Positions 37,949 to 46,494 are shown, numbered from the stretch's first letter. The stretch: 64,000 nt of DNA from HGM13233 sp900762805 (GCA_937993755.1 CALKMA010000017.1:1-64000); one strand, 5' to 3'. Notes: a model not told the origin generated them from the sequence alone. Made by a program: numbers and translations.

Positions 37949-39724
37949 TTACAGTGCCTCGAACTGATCGAGCGCGTCCTTGAAGGAAGCCATGCAGGCA
38001 GTGAAGGCGTCCTTCTTGGTGAGATCGACGCCGGCCAGCTTGAGCAGCTCAACGGGGCTGTCGCTGCCGCCGGAGGAGAGGAACCGGAAATAATCCTCAA
38101 CGGCCGGTGCGCCCTCGTTATAGATGCGCTCGGCGATCGAGACGGCCGAGATGATGCCGGTGGCATACTTGTAGACATAGAAGGCGCGGTAGAAATGCGG
38201 GATGCGCGCCCACTCGTAGGCGATCTCAGGGTCGGAGACCACCGAGCGGCCATAGTATTTCTTGTTGAGGTCATAATAGACCTTGCAGAGAGAATCCTTG
38301 GTGAGCGGTTCGCCCTTTTCGGCCATTTCATGCGCCAGATATTCAAATTCGGCGAACTGCGTCTGGCGGAACATGGTGCCCTTGAGCGTATCAAGATAAT
38401 AGGACAGCAGGTATTTCTTGAGCCTGTTGTCGTCCGTTGTCTTGAGCAGATGCTTGATGAGCAGGATCTCGTTGACGGTGCTGGCGACCTCGGCCACGAA
38501 GATGCGGTAGTCGGCCTTTTCCTGCGGCTGGCTGCGCTCGGAGTGGTAGGAGTGCATGGCGTGCCCCAGCTCGTGCGCGATGGTAAAGACGTCGCTGGTG
38601 GTGGGCTGGTAGTTGAGCAGCACATAGGGGTGCTTGAGGCCGTAGACGCTGATGGAATAAGCGCCGCTGCGCTTGCCGGCTGTTTCCTCAACGTCGATCC
38701 AGCCCTCGTCATGCGCTTGCTGCAGAAGCGCCTGATAGCGCTCGCCCAGCGGGGCCAGCCCCTCCTTTACGACCTTGAAGGCGTCCTCATAGTCGAGCTT
38801 GAGCTCGGCGTCCTCAACGGTGGCGGTGTAGATGTCGTACATATGCTGCGATTTGAGCCCCAGCAGCTGCTTGCGGATGCGGTAGTAGCGGTGCAGCAGC
38901 GGCAGGCCCTTGTGGACGCTGCTGATGAGGTTCTTATAGACCTTGACATCGACGTCCTCGTTAGCCAGCGCCATTTCAAGGCAGCTGCCGTAACGGCGGG
39001 TGCGGGCGAGGAACACGTCCTTGTTGATGTTGCCGATATAGGCGGCTGTGATGGTGTTGATAAGGCTGATGTAGGCCTTGTAGTAGGATTGGAAGGCTGC
39101 CTTGCGGACGCGGCGGTCAGGCGAGCGCAGCGCCAGCCCGTAGCTTCCGTGCGTCAGCGTTTCCTTTTTGCCGCCCACCGTGATGGTCGGGAAGGGGAAG
39201 TCGGCGTTGTCGATCATGGTGAAGATCTGCCGGTAGCCGTCAAAGATCTGGCTCTCCTGCGAGAGGACGGTTTCCGTCTCCTTGGAGAGGACGTGCGCCT
39301 TCATTTTGATGAGCTGGCGCAGCGTGTAGTCGTAATCGCTCAGGCTGGGGTCGGCGGCAAGGGCCTCCAGCGTCTTGACGGGCAGGGCGGTCAGCTCAGG
39401 CGTGACAAAGGCAGTGGCGCCCGCAAGCTTCATTTCCAGCATATCCGAGCGTGCCTGCAGCGCTGTGTATTCGGAGTTACGGGTGTCCTCATCGTGCTTC
39501 ATATAAGCGTAGACGGCAAGGCGGCTCCCGTCGAGAGTGACCTCGTTGATTTTTTTCATGCACGCGAGCAGCGTGGCGGCGTCGCCCAGCTTGCCCTCAT
39601 AGGCCGAAAAATCGAGCTTGGCCTCGACCTCGGCATAGGTCTTGTCCCAGTCAGCCTGGGAAGCAAAAATGTCCTCCGTGCGCCATTTGAGGTGCTCGGC
39701 GACATCGGTTCTTTCTTTTGCCAT
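37949..39724 (-). CDS. pepF: Oligoendopeptidase F
   Basis: A 591-residue M3B zinc metallopeptidase that cuts short peptides in the cytoplasm. The zinc site is HELGH at residues 384-388 with the third ligand E412 in FVAEVASTVNE. Length and the N-terminal helical domain are normal for PepF. A good promoter lies upstream. Confidence 0.97.
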   Translation of the reverse strand: MAKERTDVAEHLKWRTEDIFASQADWDKTYAEVEAKLDFSAYEGKLGDAATLLACMKKINEVTLDGSRLAVYAYMKHDEDTRNSEYTALQARSDMLEMKLAGATAFVTPELTALPVKTLEALAADPSLSDYDYTLRQLIKMKAHVLSKETETVLSQESQIFDGYRQIFTMIDNADFPFPTITVGGKKETLTHGSYGLALRSPDRRVRKAAFQSYYKAYISLINTITAAYIGNINKDVFLARTRRYGSCLEMALANEDVDVKVYKNLISSVHKGLPLLHRYYRIRKQLLGLKSQHMYDIYTATVEDAELKLDYEDAFKVVKEGLAPLGERYQALLQQAHDEGWIDVEETAGKRSGAYSISVYGLKHPYVLLNYQPTTSDVFTIAHELGHAMHSYHSERSQPQEKADYRIFVAEVASTVNEILLIKHLLKTTDDNRLKKYLLSYYLDTLKGTMFRQTQFAEFEYLAHEMAEKGEPLTKDSLCKVYYDLNKKYYGRSVVSDPEIAYEWARIPHFYRAFYVYKYATGIISAVSIAERIYNEGAPAVEDYFRFLSSGGSDSPVELLKLAGVDLTKKDAFTACMASFKDALDQFEAL

Positions 39725-39753
39725 AGTATAACCTCCAGAATTGATATGCGATT

Positions 39754-39782
39754 ATCATAGCACAAATGCCGCGGCGATACAA
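39754..39782 (-). promoter_or_regulatory. pepF promoter
   Basis: Minus strand TTGTAT (39777-39782), 17-bp spacer, TATGAT (39754-39759). Confidence 0.75.
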
Positions 39783-39837
39783 TCAAAAGTTTTGCGCGGG
39801 CGCTTTTGAGCGCGGGACCGGCGCGAACGGCCGGCTC

Positions 39838-39866
39838 TTGTATTTTTGCCGCCGATATTGTAAAAT
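39838..39866 (+). promoter_or_regulatory. Promoter of the rhomboid-like gene
   Basis: TTGTAT (39838-39843), 17-bp spacer, TAAAAT (39861-39866). Confidence 0.7.
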
Positions 39867-39928
39867 AGACGCGGGGGCAAGATGGCCCCCTCTCTGTCCG
39901 ACATTTCAGCACGAAGGAGTGTTTTATT

Positions 39929-40609
39929 ATGAAAGATCGCTGGCTTTACCGCCTTGAGCGCAGGCTCCCGTGGCTGGCCATTCCCAACCTCATGCTCTAT
40001 ATCGTAGCCGGCACCGGCGTCGTCTACCTGTGCAGCCTGTTCTTTGAAAATGTCAACGCCTACACATGGCTCTCGATGGTGCCGTCACTGGTAGCCGAGG
40101 GGCAGGTCTGGCGGCTCATCACCTTTGTTTTTCTGCCGGAGACGAGCAACGTGTTCGCCCTGCTGCTGTCGCTCTATTTCTACTATATGATCGGCACGGC
40201 GCTGGAGGACAGCTGGGGCAGCTTCAATTTCACGCTTTATTACCTGCTCGGCATGGTCGGGGCCATTTTAGCATCGCTGTTTACCGGGTCGGCCACCAAT
40301 TATTTTCTTAATCTGTCGCTCTTTTTCGCCTTTGCTATCCTGTATCCCAACGAGTATTTCAATCTCTTCTTTTTTATTCCCATCAAGGCTAAATGGCTGG
40401 CTCTGCTCGACGCGGCACTGTATGTTTACCTGCTCATTTTCGGCGGCTGGGCGGACCGCGTCGCCCTACTGGCCTCACTGCTCAATCTGGCCATCTTTTT
40501 CGGCGGCGATCTCATCCGCCGTATTCGGAACGGCGCGCGCTATTCCCGGCAGCGCCGCAATTTCCGCCGCGAGATGCATGAGAGCGACCGGCGCAATAAT
40601 TACCGCTGA
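39929..40609 (+). CDS. Rhomboid-like membrane protein
   Basis: A 226-residue protein with about six membrane helices and a basic C-terminal tail (RRIRNGARYSRQRRNFRRE). The arrangement, with VWRLITFVFLP before helix 2 and LEDSWGSFNF, resembles rhomboid/Derlin folds. The serine-protease motif GxSG is not seen (the nearest segment reads FTGSATNYF), so it is probably a non-catalytic relative. GAAGGAG precedes the ATG. Confidence 0.75.
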   Translation: MKDRWLYRLERRLPWLAIPNLMLYIVAGTGVVYLCSLFFENVNAYTWLSMVPSLVAEGQVWRLITFVFLPETSNVFALLLSLYFYYMIGTALEDSWGSFNFTLYYLLGMVGAILASLFTGSATNYFLNLSLFFAFAILYPNEYFNLFFFIPIKAKWLALLDAALYVYLLIFGGWADRVALLASLLNLAIFFGGDLIRRIRNGARYSRQRRNFRREMHESDRRNNYR

Positions 40610-40645
40610 GCGCAAATTATTTTGCCGACGCCGCTTGATTTTCTG

Positions 40646-40674
40646 TTGACAACCTCACCGGCCGGTGCTATAAT
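40646..40674 (+). promoter_or_regulatory. tRNA-Leu promoter
   Basis: TTGACA (40646-40651), 17-bp spacer, TATAAT (40669-40674): a full consensus promoter 11 bp ahead of the tRNA. Confidence 0.93.
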
Positions 40675-40685
40675 ATAAGCACTTT

Positions 40686-40772
40686 GCGAGTGTGCTGGAA
40701 TCGGCAGACAGGCACGTTTGAGGGGCGTGTGTCTTAATCGACGTACGAGTTCAAGTCTCGTCACTCGCACCA
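40686..40772 (+). tRNA. tRNA-Leu (anticodon GAG)
   Basis: 87 bases with encoded CCA. Acceptor GCGAGTG/CACTCGC, anticodon stem CACGT/GCGTG with loop TTGAGGG, long class II variable arm and T arm ACGAG-TTCAAGT-CTCGT. Anticodon GAG reads CUC and CUU. A tyrosine integrase starts 130 bp downstream, so the 3' end of this tRNA is a probable attachment site. Confidence 0.97.
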
Positions 40773-40837
40773 CTGAAAAATTCTTAATTATACCACACGT
40801 ATAATTAAGTTGTCAATACCGGCGAAGAAAAAACCTC

Positions 40838-40865
40838 TTGTTTTTATTTTGACCTATGGTACAAT
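40838..40865 (+). promoter_or_regulatory. Integrase promoter region
   Basis: TTGTTT (40838-40843), 16-bp spacer, TACAAT (40860-40865). An inverted pair AAAAAACCTC (40828) and GAGGTTTTTT (40890) brackets it, the right arm overlapping the ribosome site. Confidence 0.6.
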
Positions 40866-40902
40866 GATAGTGGCAAAATAAAAAAGAAGGAGGTTTTTTT
40901 GT

Positions 40903-42114
40903 TTGAAGCCAGCACCCTATTATAGCGGAAAGAGCGGTAAGCTCGTGGGCTACGTATTAAGGGTTTATGCAGGTTGGGATAAGAAAAAGACGTATTCCAA
41001 GGTTTGGAAATTTGGTAAGAAGAAGTACACGGGGCGTCAATTACGGGACGAATTGGCACGCCAGCAATTCTTGTTTGAGGAGGAGATAAAGGAACGTATT
41101 GGGCCTGAACCAGAGCTGAAAGAAAAAATTTCGGCAGATTACACATTTTCTGAGTTTGTCGATTACTGGCTCAAAACTATGTCGAATTTGAACTCGAAAA
41201 AGAGAAACACCATAAACACGTATCGTGGCAGACTAAAACGTGTTGTTGAACTAATTGGTGACAAAAAAATTACAGAAATCACCACTGTAGACATGATAGA
41301 CACAATGGTATATTTGAGGACAAGGGCGGTCAGCGAAAAGACAGGAGCTGCACTCGCCAGCAAAACCGTCTTAGAGTATTACAGCTTACTCAAGGAGGTA
41401 TTCGGCGACGCCGCAAAATGGAAACTAATACCGGAAAGCCCGATGGATGGCATCGACAGGCCCCGCTACAAGCCGGAAAAAGTCAAGGCTCTTAGCGTGG
41501 CAGACGCGCAAAGGTGCGTGGAGGCGATACAGCAATACGCCCCGCTCGGCCACAAGGTGTATATCATGCTCGCGCTGCTGCTTGGGATGCGCAAGGGGGA
41601 GCTTTGCGGCCTTAAATGGAAAAACGCAGATCTTGACAAAGGAGTTATCCGTATAGAAGAAACTTTGCTGTACAACTCCCACGATGGCGTTTTTGAAGAA
41701 ACCACCAAGACCGACTCATCGCGGCGCACGTTATGTATCCCGTCATCTCTTGTCGAACCCCTAAAGGCAATGCTGGAACGACGCAATAAGTTTTATGAGG
41801 ACAACCCACAACTACCGGTGAGTGAATTTGTGTTCGTCAACCACGAGACGAACAAACCATATCATCCAAATCACTATCTGAATTGGTTCGAAAGGTTCCA
41901 AAAGCAATACGGGTTGCCGCACTGCACCATACACATGCTGCGCCACACCAAGGCCACGCTGTCCTTGGCACTGGGCGTAGACCTTAAAACAGTAGCGGGA
42001 GAGTTGGGGCACAACCAAGTGTCAACAACCACCGATATATATGCGGACTTCTTGCCGGACGTCGCCGCCAACTGGACATCCAAGCTCGAAGCACAACTTG
42101 GTCTCGGAAAATAG
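40903..42114 (+). CDS. int: Tyrosine recombinase/integrase
   Basis: A 403-residue phage-type integrase. N-terminal arm-binding domain (about 1-70), SAM-like core-binding domain (80-180), catalytic domain with R230 (GMRKGEL), H344 and R347 (HMLRHT), H370 (ELGHNQ) and nucleophile Y380 (DIYADF): all catalytic residues intact. TTG start at 40903 with AAGGAGG. Its position next to tRNA-Leu indicates insertion at the tRNA 3' end. AT-richer than the genes before it. Confidence 0.95.
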   Translation: MKPAPYYSGKSGKLVGYVLRVYAGWDKKKTYSKVWKFGKKKYTGRQLRDELARQQFLFEEEIKERIGPEPELKEKISADYTFSEFVDYWLKTMSNLNSKKRNTINTYRGRLKRVVELIGDKKITEITTVDMIDTMVYLRTRAVSEKTGAALASKTVLEYYSLLKEVFGDAAKWKLIPESPMDGIDRPRYKPEKVKALSVADAQRCVEAIQQYAPLGHKVYIMLALLLGMRKGELCGLKWKNADLDKGVIRIEETLLYNSHDGVFEETTKTDSSRRTLCIPSSLVEPLKAMLERRNKFYEDNPQLPVSEFVFVNHETNKPYHPNHYLNWFERFQKQYGLPHCTIHMLRHTKATLSLALGVDLKTVAGELGHNQVSTTTDIYADFLPDVAANWTSKLEAQLGLGK

Positions 42115-42195
42115 TCCCGAAATAAAAAAGCCGGCATTTCGTGCGGCACTCATAAAACAGCATAGGAATGTTTTCGGGAAACGGCGTAGCTTCGG

Positions 42196-42363
42196 CTATG
42201 CCGTTTCTCCGTTTTGCAGGTCAGCGAGCAAGGACGCGGGGAGTATTCCCACAAGGTCATAGGATATATCAATTTCTCCCGATAATAATATGGTATTGTG
42301 TATCAAGTAATTTTTCAAAAGCGGTTGCACATTCTTGTATTTTATCCATTCTTTTATCCTCAT
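42196..42363 (-). CDS. Short open frame, possible recombinase remnant
   Basis: 55 residues from an ATG at 42363 that lies right behind a terminator hairpin, without a ribosome site. The C-terminal part (DISYDLVGILPASLLADL) resembles the end of the serine-recombinase remnant at 44225-44413 (EYDLVGYIPADGLL). It may be a relic of a similar gene; function not supported. Confidence 0.35.
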   Translation of the reverse strand: MRIKEWIKYKNVQPLLKNYLIHNTILLSGEIDISYDLVGILPASLLADLQNGETA

Positions 42364-42369
42364 AGAAAA

Positions 42370-42395
42370 AGCCGCCCTGTATAAACAGGGCGGCT
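42370..42395 (-). terminator. Terminator hairpin in the prophage remnant
   Basis: AGCCGCCCTGT-ATAA-ACAGGGCGGCT; on the minus strand TTTTTCT follows. It would end leftward transcription coming from the lysis cassette. The stretch 42396-42595 holds no gene, only a weak hairpin around AAGCTTGG/CAAGGCTT near 42457-42479. Confidence 0.75.
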
Positions 42396-42595
42396 TTGAG
42401 TATTTTCTTTCGGTTTTCACCTACTCCGGTTTGAGGTTACTACACAACCCCTACTGAAAGCTTGGCATAGCAAGGCTTACCGGTACGCTACCATGCGTCA
42501 ACGCTTTGACAGACACACGCCGTTGCCTGTCGCTATTATTATACGCAACGGAAAGAAATATGTCAAGAAGAATTTTGAATTTTTAGTACTGATTT

Positions 42596-42778
42596 TTACT
42601 CGTCAGAAAGCAGAGTATCAGATAGATCAAGATCAGAAAAGGCAGCTTGTGTCATAGCCGTTACTTTCCGTATGGTTTCTTCAACGATACTTTTAATGTT
42701 CTGATCCTCAATCAGAGGCAAGCTGCCATTCATGGTAGCAAGAACAGCATCCCTATTCTGCGAGGGATCACAATACAT
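42596..42778 (-). CDS. 60-residue open frame of unknown nature
   Basis: Acidic, helix-prone product with DQNIKSIVEETIRKVTAM and LSDTLLSDE at the end. An in-frame stop lies 39 bases upstream of the ATG and no ribosome site is visible, so it may be the relic of a longer phage gene. It is co-directional with the endolysin. Confidence 0.3.
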   Translation of the reverse strand: MYCDPSQNRDAVLATMNGSLPLIEDQNIKSIVEETIRKVTAMTQAAFSDLDLSDTLLSDE

Positions 42779-42874
42779 TTTTTGTCTTGCACCCTGTATG
42801 ACAGCTACCCTGTTTCAGTTTGTTGTTGATGCTGTTTTATGAGTAGCTACCTTTCTGCCGGCTTTATTTTTTAC

Positions 42875-43678
42875 CTATTTCGCTTTCAGCGCTGCATTGG
42901 CCTCATCAATGATGGCCTGCGACTTGACAACAACGTCTTGCAGAGCGCTTTCGAGCTCTTTCTCTCTTTGCGGTGTACCCGCGATGAATTTGCTATAACC
43001 GTCTGTGACCGCCGCGTACAGCTGATCTGCTATCTCGCACCAAGTATAGCCATCGACCTTCTGTGTGGACACAACGTTGTAATACCCCTGCGGCATATAG
43101 CCGTACACCTCGGCGTTGAGTGAGGCGCCGGTGCGTGCCCGCAGATAATCAGAAAACACGTGCAACTGGTCAACTTCCTTGTTTTCAGCTACCACATACT
43201 TGCTGGCGGGGTTTTCCTTATACCGCATGATTTTGTACTTCTGGTCTGTGCCTTTATATACAGCGTGGAACTTCTCGTCCGCATAGCAATAAAGCAATGG
43301 GTCTTTGCGTACGCCGTTGATAAGTACGCAGAAATGGACGTGGCACCCATAAGAGTTGCCGGAGTTGCCCATTTTGCACACAGCTTGCAGGGCAAATACT
43401 TTGTCGCCCACCTTGACCTTGAACGCGCCCTTGAGGCAGTGCGCAAGGATAGTCTGAATTCCGCTTCCGTGGTCTATCTGGATGTAGTTGCCGTAGCCCT
43501 TTGTTTTGTCATTCCCGTACCCGTCAACAATTTTGACGACCGTTCCGGCGGCGAGGGAATACATGTCCACATTGCAGCCGCCCATCGTATCACCCCAACC
43601 GTTGTCAATGGCGGGGTGTTGGGTCGAATAGCCTCTGGTCAGGAATACGAACTGAGTCGGGAAAAACAAAGTAACCAT
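42875..43678 (-). CDS. Phage endolysin, M23 peptidase with C-terminal extension
   Basis: 267 residues without a signal peptide, as for holin-dependent endolysins. The N-terminal half is a LytM/M23 metallopeptidase: zinc residues H21 and D25 (QHPAID), H80 (ILAHC) and the H113-V-H115 pair (GCHVHF). A second region (about 165-225; LRARTGASLNAEVYGYMPQG) looks like an SH3-type cell-wall binding domain. It follows the holin by 2 bp. Confidence 0.9.
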   Translation of the reverse strand: MVTLFFPTQFVFLTRGYSTQHPAIDNGWGDTMGGCNVDMYSLAAGTVVKIVDGYGNDKTKGYGNYIQIDHGSGIQTILAHCLKGAFKVKVGDKVFALQAVCKMGNSGNSYGCHVHFCVLINGVRKDPLLYCYADEKFHAVYKGTDQKYKIMRYKENPASKYVVAENKEVDQLHVFSDYLRARTGASLNAEVYGYMPQGYYNVVSTQKVDGYTWCEIADQLYAAVTDGYSKFIAGTPQREKELESALQDVVVKSQAIIDEANAALKAK

Positions 43679-43680
43679 GT

Positions 43681-44112
43681 TTAGCCCTCCGCGTTTTCGC
43701 TATTCTCTGCGCTATCCTCTGTTAGCTCATGCTCCACAACATCAGTCGGAGCGACATATGGCGGTGTCTCCACGTCAAGCCCGACATTGCTCAGGTCCTC
43801 ATTCTTGACCGAGAAAATGTCTTTCAGCTTGACAATGCACTTGCCGGCGTAAAGAACAATAATGCCAACAAGCAGGATGTCCGGCATGACATCAAGGTTT
43901 TTAAGCTCGAACTGTGCCGTCAGTTTGTCGAGGATGACCGCAAGAGCAATGAACGCCTCCGACACGATGGCTGCCTTGATGACCCCAAACAGCATCTTGC
44001 GCCAACTAAACTGGTCTTTGAGCAGCTCAACGTTGTAATATACGCCCAACAGGGTGTGCATGACAATCACCAGACCGAGATAGGGCAAATAGTTAAGAAC
44101 ATTCTGAAGCAT
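43681..44112 (-). CDS. Phage holin
   Basis: 143 residues with about three hydrophobic segments (near 7-27, 41-62 and 75-95) and a charged acidic C-terminus. TAAGGAGGGG precedes the ATG. Size, topology and position directly before an endolysin match phage holins that release it across the membrane. Confidence 0.87.
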   Translation of the reverse strand: MLQNVLNYLPYLGLVIVMHTLLGVYYNVELLKDQFSWRKMLFGVIKAAIVSEAFIALAVILDKLTAQFELKNLDVMPDILLVGIIVLYAGKCIVKLKDIFSVKNEDLSNVGLDVETPPYVAPTDVVEHELTEDSAENSENAEG

Positions 44113-44125
44113 ACAAATCCCCTCC

Positions 44126-44350
44126 TTAAATAATTACCTTCCATGTTTTGACATCGCTATAGATTTTGTCTATGAACGAGTTGCCGCCGAGCGCCTTGTA
44201 GGCGTTGTACTCGTATACGAAGTTTTGGAATTCATAAAGAGAAACAGCACCCTCACGGAGCTGACACCCTATGCCCTCAGAGAGCTTGTCAAGGCAGTCT
44301 ATGTAGAAACGCCCGACAAGTCCAGCGGCAAACGCAGGCAGAAGGTACAT
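44126..44350 (-). pseudogene. Phage small-protein 3' fragment fused to antisense of a recombinase
   Basis: The C-terminal 38 residues (FVYEYNAYKALGGNSFIDKIY) look like the short protein often found just before phage holins. The N-terminal part, from about 44230 upward, is simply the antisense of the serine-recombinase fragment, so the phage gene is truncated at that junction. Confidence 0.6.
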
Positions 44351-44413
44351 ATCGAATATGATCTCGTGGGCTACATCCCCGCGGACGGGTTGCTAAAAGC
44401 GGAACAGGCATGA
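44225..44413 (+). pseudogene. Large serine recombinase, C-terminal remnant
   Basis: 62 residues matching the DUF4368 C-terminal domain of large serine recombinases: ELTPYALRELVKAVYVE, then GKRRQKVHIEYDLVGYIP. The catalytic and zinc-ribbon domains are missing. Its left end abuts the truncated phage gene near 44230, and a perfect 13-bp hairpin (44401-44432) overlaps its stop. Confidence 0.75.
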
Positions 44414-44432
44414 CCGAAATCATGCCTGTTCC
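44401..44432. terminator. Hairpin at the end of the recombinase remnant
   Basis: GGAACAGGCATGA and TCATGCCTGTTCC pair over loop CCGAAA. On the minus strand GCTTTTAGC follows. Probably the relic terminator of the recombinase gene. Confidence 0.6.
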
Positions 44433-45033
44433 AAGAAATTTGAATTTTACTGTCTTACCAGCAGAGAGCTTCGGCCCTCTGGGTTTTATCAAGGAAAATA
44501 AAATCAGGAAGGCTCCGGGAAACGCTGAGCAGTACCATTTGGAAAACGTGAAGCCGCTGGCGGATAGCCCTTTGGCCGGAAAGCAGCTGCTTTTCCTCGG
44601 CTCCTCTGTCACCGCCGGTGACGCGTCTTTGGGCGTTTCCATGGCGGATTATATCGCAAAGCTTGATGGCTGCACTGTCATCAAGGAGGCCGTCAGCGGC
44701 ACAACACTGGCCGGAACAGGAAAGAGCACTTATACCTCCCGCTTGCTGCAGGTGGATACCGGGCTGCCGTTGGATGCAAGGGGTTCGCTGAGCTTTTTTG
44801 TTCAGCTCTTTTACATCCGGGGATTTCCCCCGATCATAAAAGCATCGCCGGTCATTGCGGCAACCGCGCTCCGCCCTGCCGTTGTGCTGCGGCGTTTCGG
44901 GCGGGATGATCCTCGCGGCGCTGCCGGCCGCGCACCGAAGAAGGAAAGCGACAGAGATCATCTTCTCTTAATCCTCAAGCATGATGAATACACGCTTGGG
45001 AAAATGCGAAAACGGTTTCGCAAGCAAGAATAG
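44410..45033 (+). pseudogene. SGNH/GDSL hydrolase, degenerate
   Basis: The first 120 residues match an SGNH-type esterase: LLFLGSSVTAG carries the nucleophile Ser, and TVIKEAVSGTTLAG the next block. After LDA (about 44780) the frame continues with unrelated, low-quality sequence (a residual FFVQL suggests insertion or frameshift) and the catalytic Asp-His block is absent. A hydrolase remnant rather than a working gene. Confidence 0.65.
45005..45022. promoter_or_regulatory. LacI-family operator candidate
   Basis: TGCGAAA-ACGG-TTTCGCA is a perfect 18-bp inverted repeat of the kind bound by LacI/CcpA-family regulators. It lies about 150 bp ahead of the starch-binding gene promoter; a LacI regulator is encoded at the end of the same cluster. 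Confidence 0.6.
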
Positions 45034-45151
45034 CGACTAAGCCGGATATGCGCTTATACGGCATAATAATTGTGCATTATCAACAAGGTAAACAGAGAAA
45101 ATAGACACATAATATGCAAAATGGAAGAGAAACTGTTTTCGCAATTCTGCG

Positions 45152-45180
45152 TTGACATTGCAAAAACCGGGTGCTATATT
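45152..45180 (+). promoter_or_regulatory. Promoter of the starch-binding gene
   Basis: TTGACA (45152-45157), 17-bp spacer, TATATT (45175-45180). It decides that translation starts at 45215, not at in-frame codons within the promoter. Confidence 0.9.
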
Positions 45181-45214
45181 GAGTTCAGCAATGATAACAC
45201 AGAAAGGGAAAACC

Positions 45215-46327
45215 ATGAAAAAAGCAATCTCAATTGTCATTTCCGTTTTGCTCATGATGTCCGCGCTGTCCCTGGCGGCCTTTGCCGCAGAGGATGACGG
45301 GATGGTGCCTGTTGTGGTCAAGGTGCCGGAGGGCTGGGATGCGCCTCACGCCTGGGCTTGGGCAGACGACGGCACCAACGCTTTCGCCGCCTGGCCGGGG
45401 GAAGAGCTGGAGCCTTTGGCAGAGGGCTGGTATTACATCTACGTTCCCGGCTTTGTCCAGAATGTCATTGTAAGCGCCAACCAGGGCACCGACGCCGCTG
45501 TCCAGACCGACGGGATCGTTGTGGAGGCCGGCAAGGAGACATGGATCACGGTGGCGGAGGACGCGGCCGCTTCCGTTTCCTATGAGGCGCAGCTGCGGGG
45601 TGAAATTCCTGCGTATGTGGAAAAATTTGTCGCCCATGTCTACGTTCCCCTGTCCTGGAAAACTGTGAATCTGTGGGCCTGGTCGGCACCAGACGGCACC
45701 AACGCCTTTGAAGCCTGGCCCGGCGCCGCGATGAAGGAGGGCGAGGACGGCTGGTTCACAGGGAAGGTTCCCACTTGGGTCAATTCTCTGATCGTGAACG
45801 GCAACGAGGGCACTGTTCAGACCGAGGACATCTCCATCGAGGCAAAGGAGCTCTGGATCACCGTTTACGAGGATCTGACCTACGAGCTGAGCTATGAGGA
45901 CCCCAACAAGGCCGTGGACAACATCACCGTATACGTTCAGGTGCCCGCTGACTGGGAGGCTCCCTGCTGCTGGGCCTGGTCCGCGCCGGACGGCACCAAC
46001 GCTTTCACCTCCTGGCCGGGCGAAGCGCTGACTCTGGACGGCAGCTGGTACACCATTCAGGTGCCCGGCTGGATCAACTCCGTCATCATCAACGGCAACG
46101 AGGGCGCTGTTCAGACCACCGACTTGTCCGTCGAGACAGGCAAGGATGTCTGGATTGTCGTGACTGATTCGGAAAACGCAGCAGTGAGCTATGAAGAGCC
46201 TGCTGCCCAACCCACCGCGCCGGAGGCAGCCGGCAGCCATACCGGCCTGATCATCGGTATTGTCGCTGCGGTCGCTGTGCTGGGCGGCGGCACGGCGATC
46301 CTTCTTGCCAAGAAGAAAAAGAAGTGA
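45215..46327 (+). CDS. Surface starch-binding protein with three CBM26-like modules
   Basis: 370 residues: signal peptide (cleavage near AAFAAED, about residue 26), three tandem beta-sandwich modules (about 30-125, 140-230, 240-330), a short Pro/Ala linker, a membrane helix and a KKKKK tail. Each module repeats WAWSAPDGTNAFxxWPG, then W-Y/F near the middle, VPxWxNSxIxNGNEG and a WITV-type strand, matching starch-binding CBM26. No catalytic domain. Anchored outside, it should hold starch or maltodextrin for the importer encoded next. Confidence 0.88.
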   Translation: MKKAISIVISVLLMMSALSLAAFAAEDDGMVPVVVKVPEGWDAPHAWAWADDGTNAFAAWPGEELEPLAEGWYYIYVPGFVQNVIVSANQGTDAAVQTDGIVVEAGKETWITVAEDAAASVSYEAQLRGEIPAYVEKFVAHVYVPLSWKTVNLWAWSAPDGTNAFEAWPGAAMKEGEDGWFTGKVPTWVNSLIVNGNEGTVQTEDISIEAKELWITVYEDLTYELSYEDPNKAVDNITVYVQVPADWEAPCCWAWSAPDGTNAFTSWPGEALTLDGSWYTIQVPGWINSVIINGNEGAVQTTDLSVETGKDVWIVVTDSENAAVSYEEPAAQPTAPEAAGSHTGLIIGIVAAVAVLGGGTAILLAKKKKK

Positions 46328-46341
46328 TACCATGATTTCAG

Positions 46342-46370
46342 AGCGGGTACACGGCGTCCGTGTGCCCGCT
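46342..46370 (+). terminator. Hairpin after the starch-binding gene
   Basis: A 13-bp stem (AGCGGGTACACGG with CCGTGTGCCCGCT, one wobble) followed by TCCCAATCTT. A weak U tract suggests partial readthrough into the transporter genes. Confidence 0.55.
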
Positions 46371-46426
46371 TCCCAATCTTGAAGGTCCAACGGGCTGAAG
46401 TCAAGGAAGCGATGCAAGAAGCTTTT

Positions 46427-46494
46427 GAGGGGAAACGGGCAGGGCCATGCAAATGACAGGAAGGCAGTACCGGGCATGGCCCTGCCCCGCCCTC
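46427..46494. repeat. Large inverted repeat upstream of the maltodextrin operon
   Basis: Perfect 14-bp arms (46437-46450, 46474-46487) built on GGGCAGGGCCATGC, extended outward by GAGGG/CCCTC with an internal mismatch, loop 23 bases. No U-run. Could be a small repeat element or an mRNA structure. The gap 46495-46691 shows no gene and no convincing promoter. Confidence 0.6.

Noticed and set aside
37943..39760. A + strand open frame of 605 codons
   Set aside because: Antisense of pepF, which carries an intact zinc site.
42420..42560. Possible riboswitch or guide-RNA-like fold on the minus strand
   Set aside because: I compared it with c-di-GMP and other riboswitch signatures from memory and found no consistent match; only a weak hairpin remains.
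43033..43043. CTCGCACCA, matching the 3' end of tRNA-Leu, as an attR candidate
   Set aside because: Only nine bases match and they lie inside the endolysin coding sequence; chance is likely.
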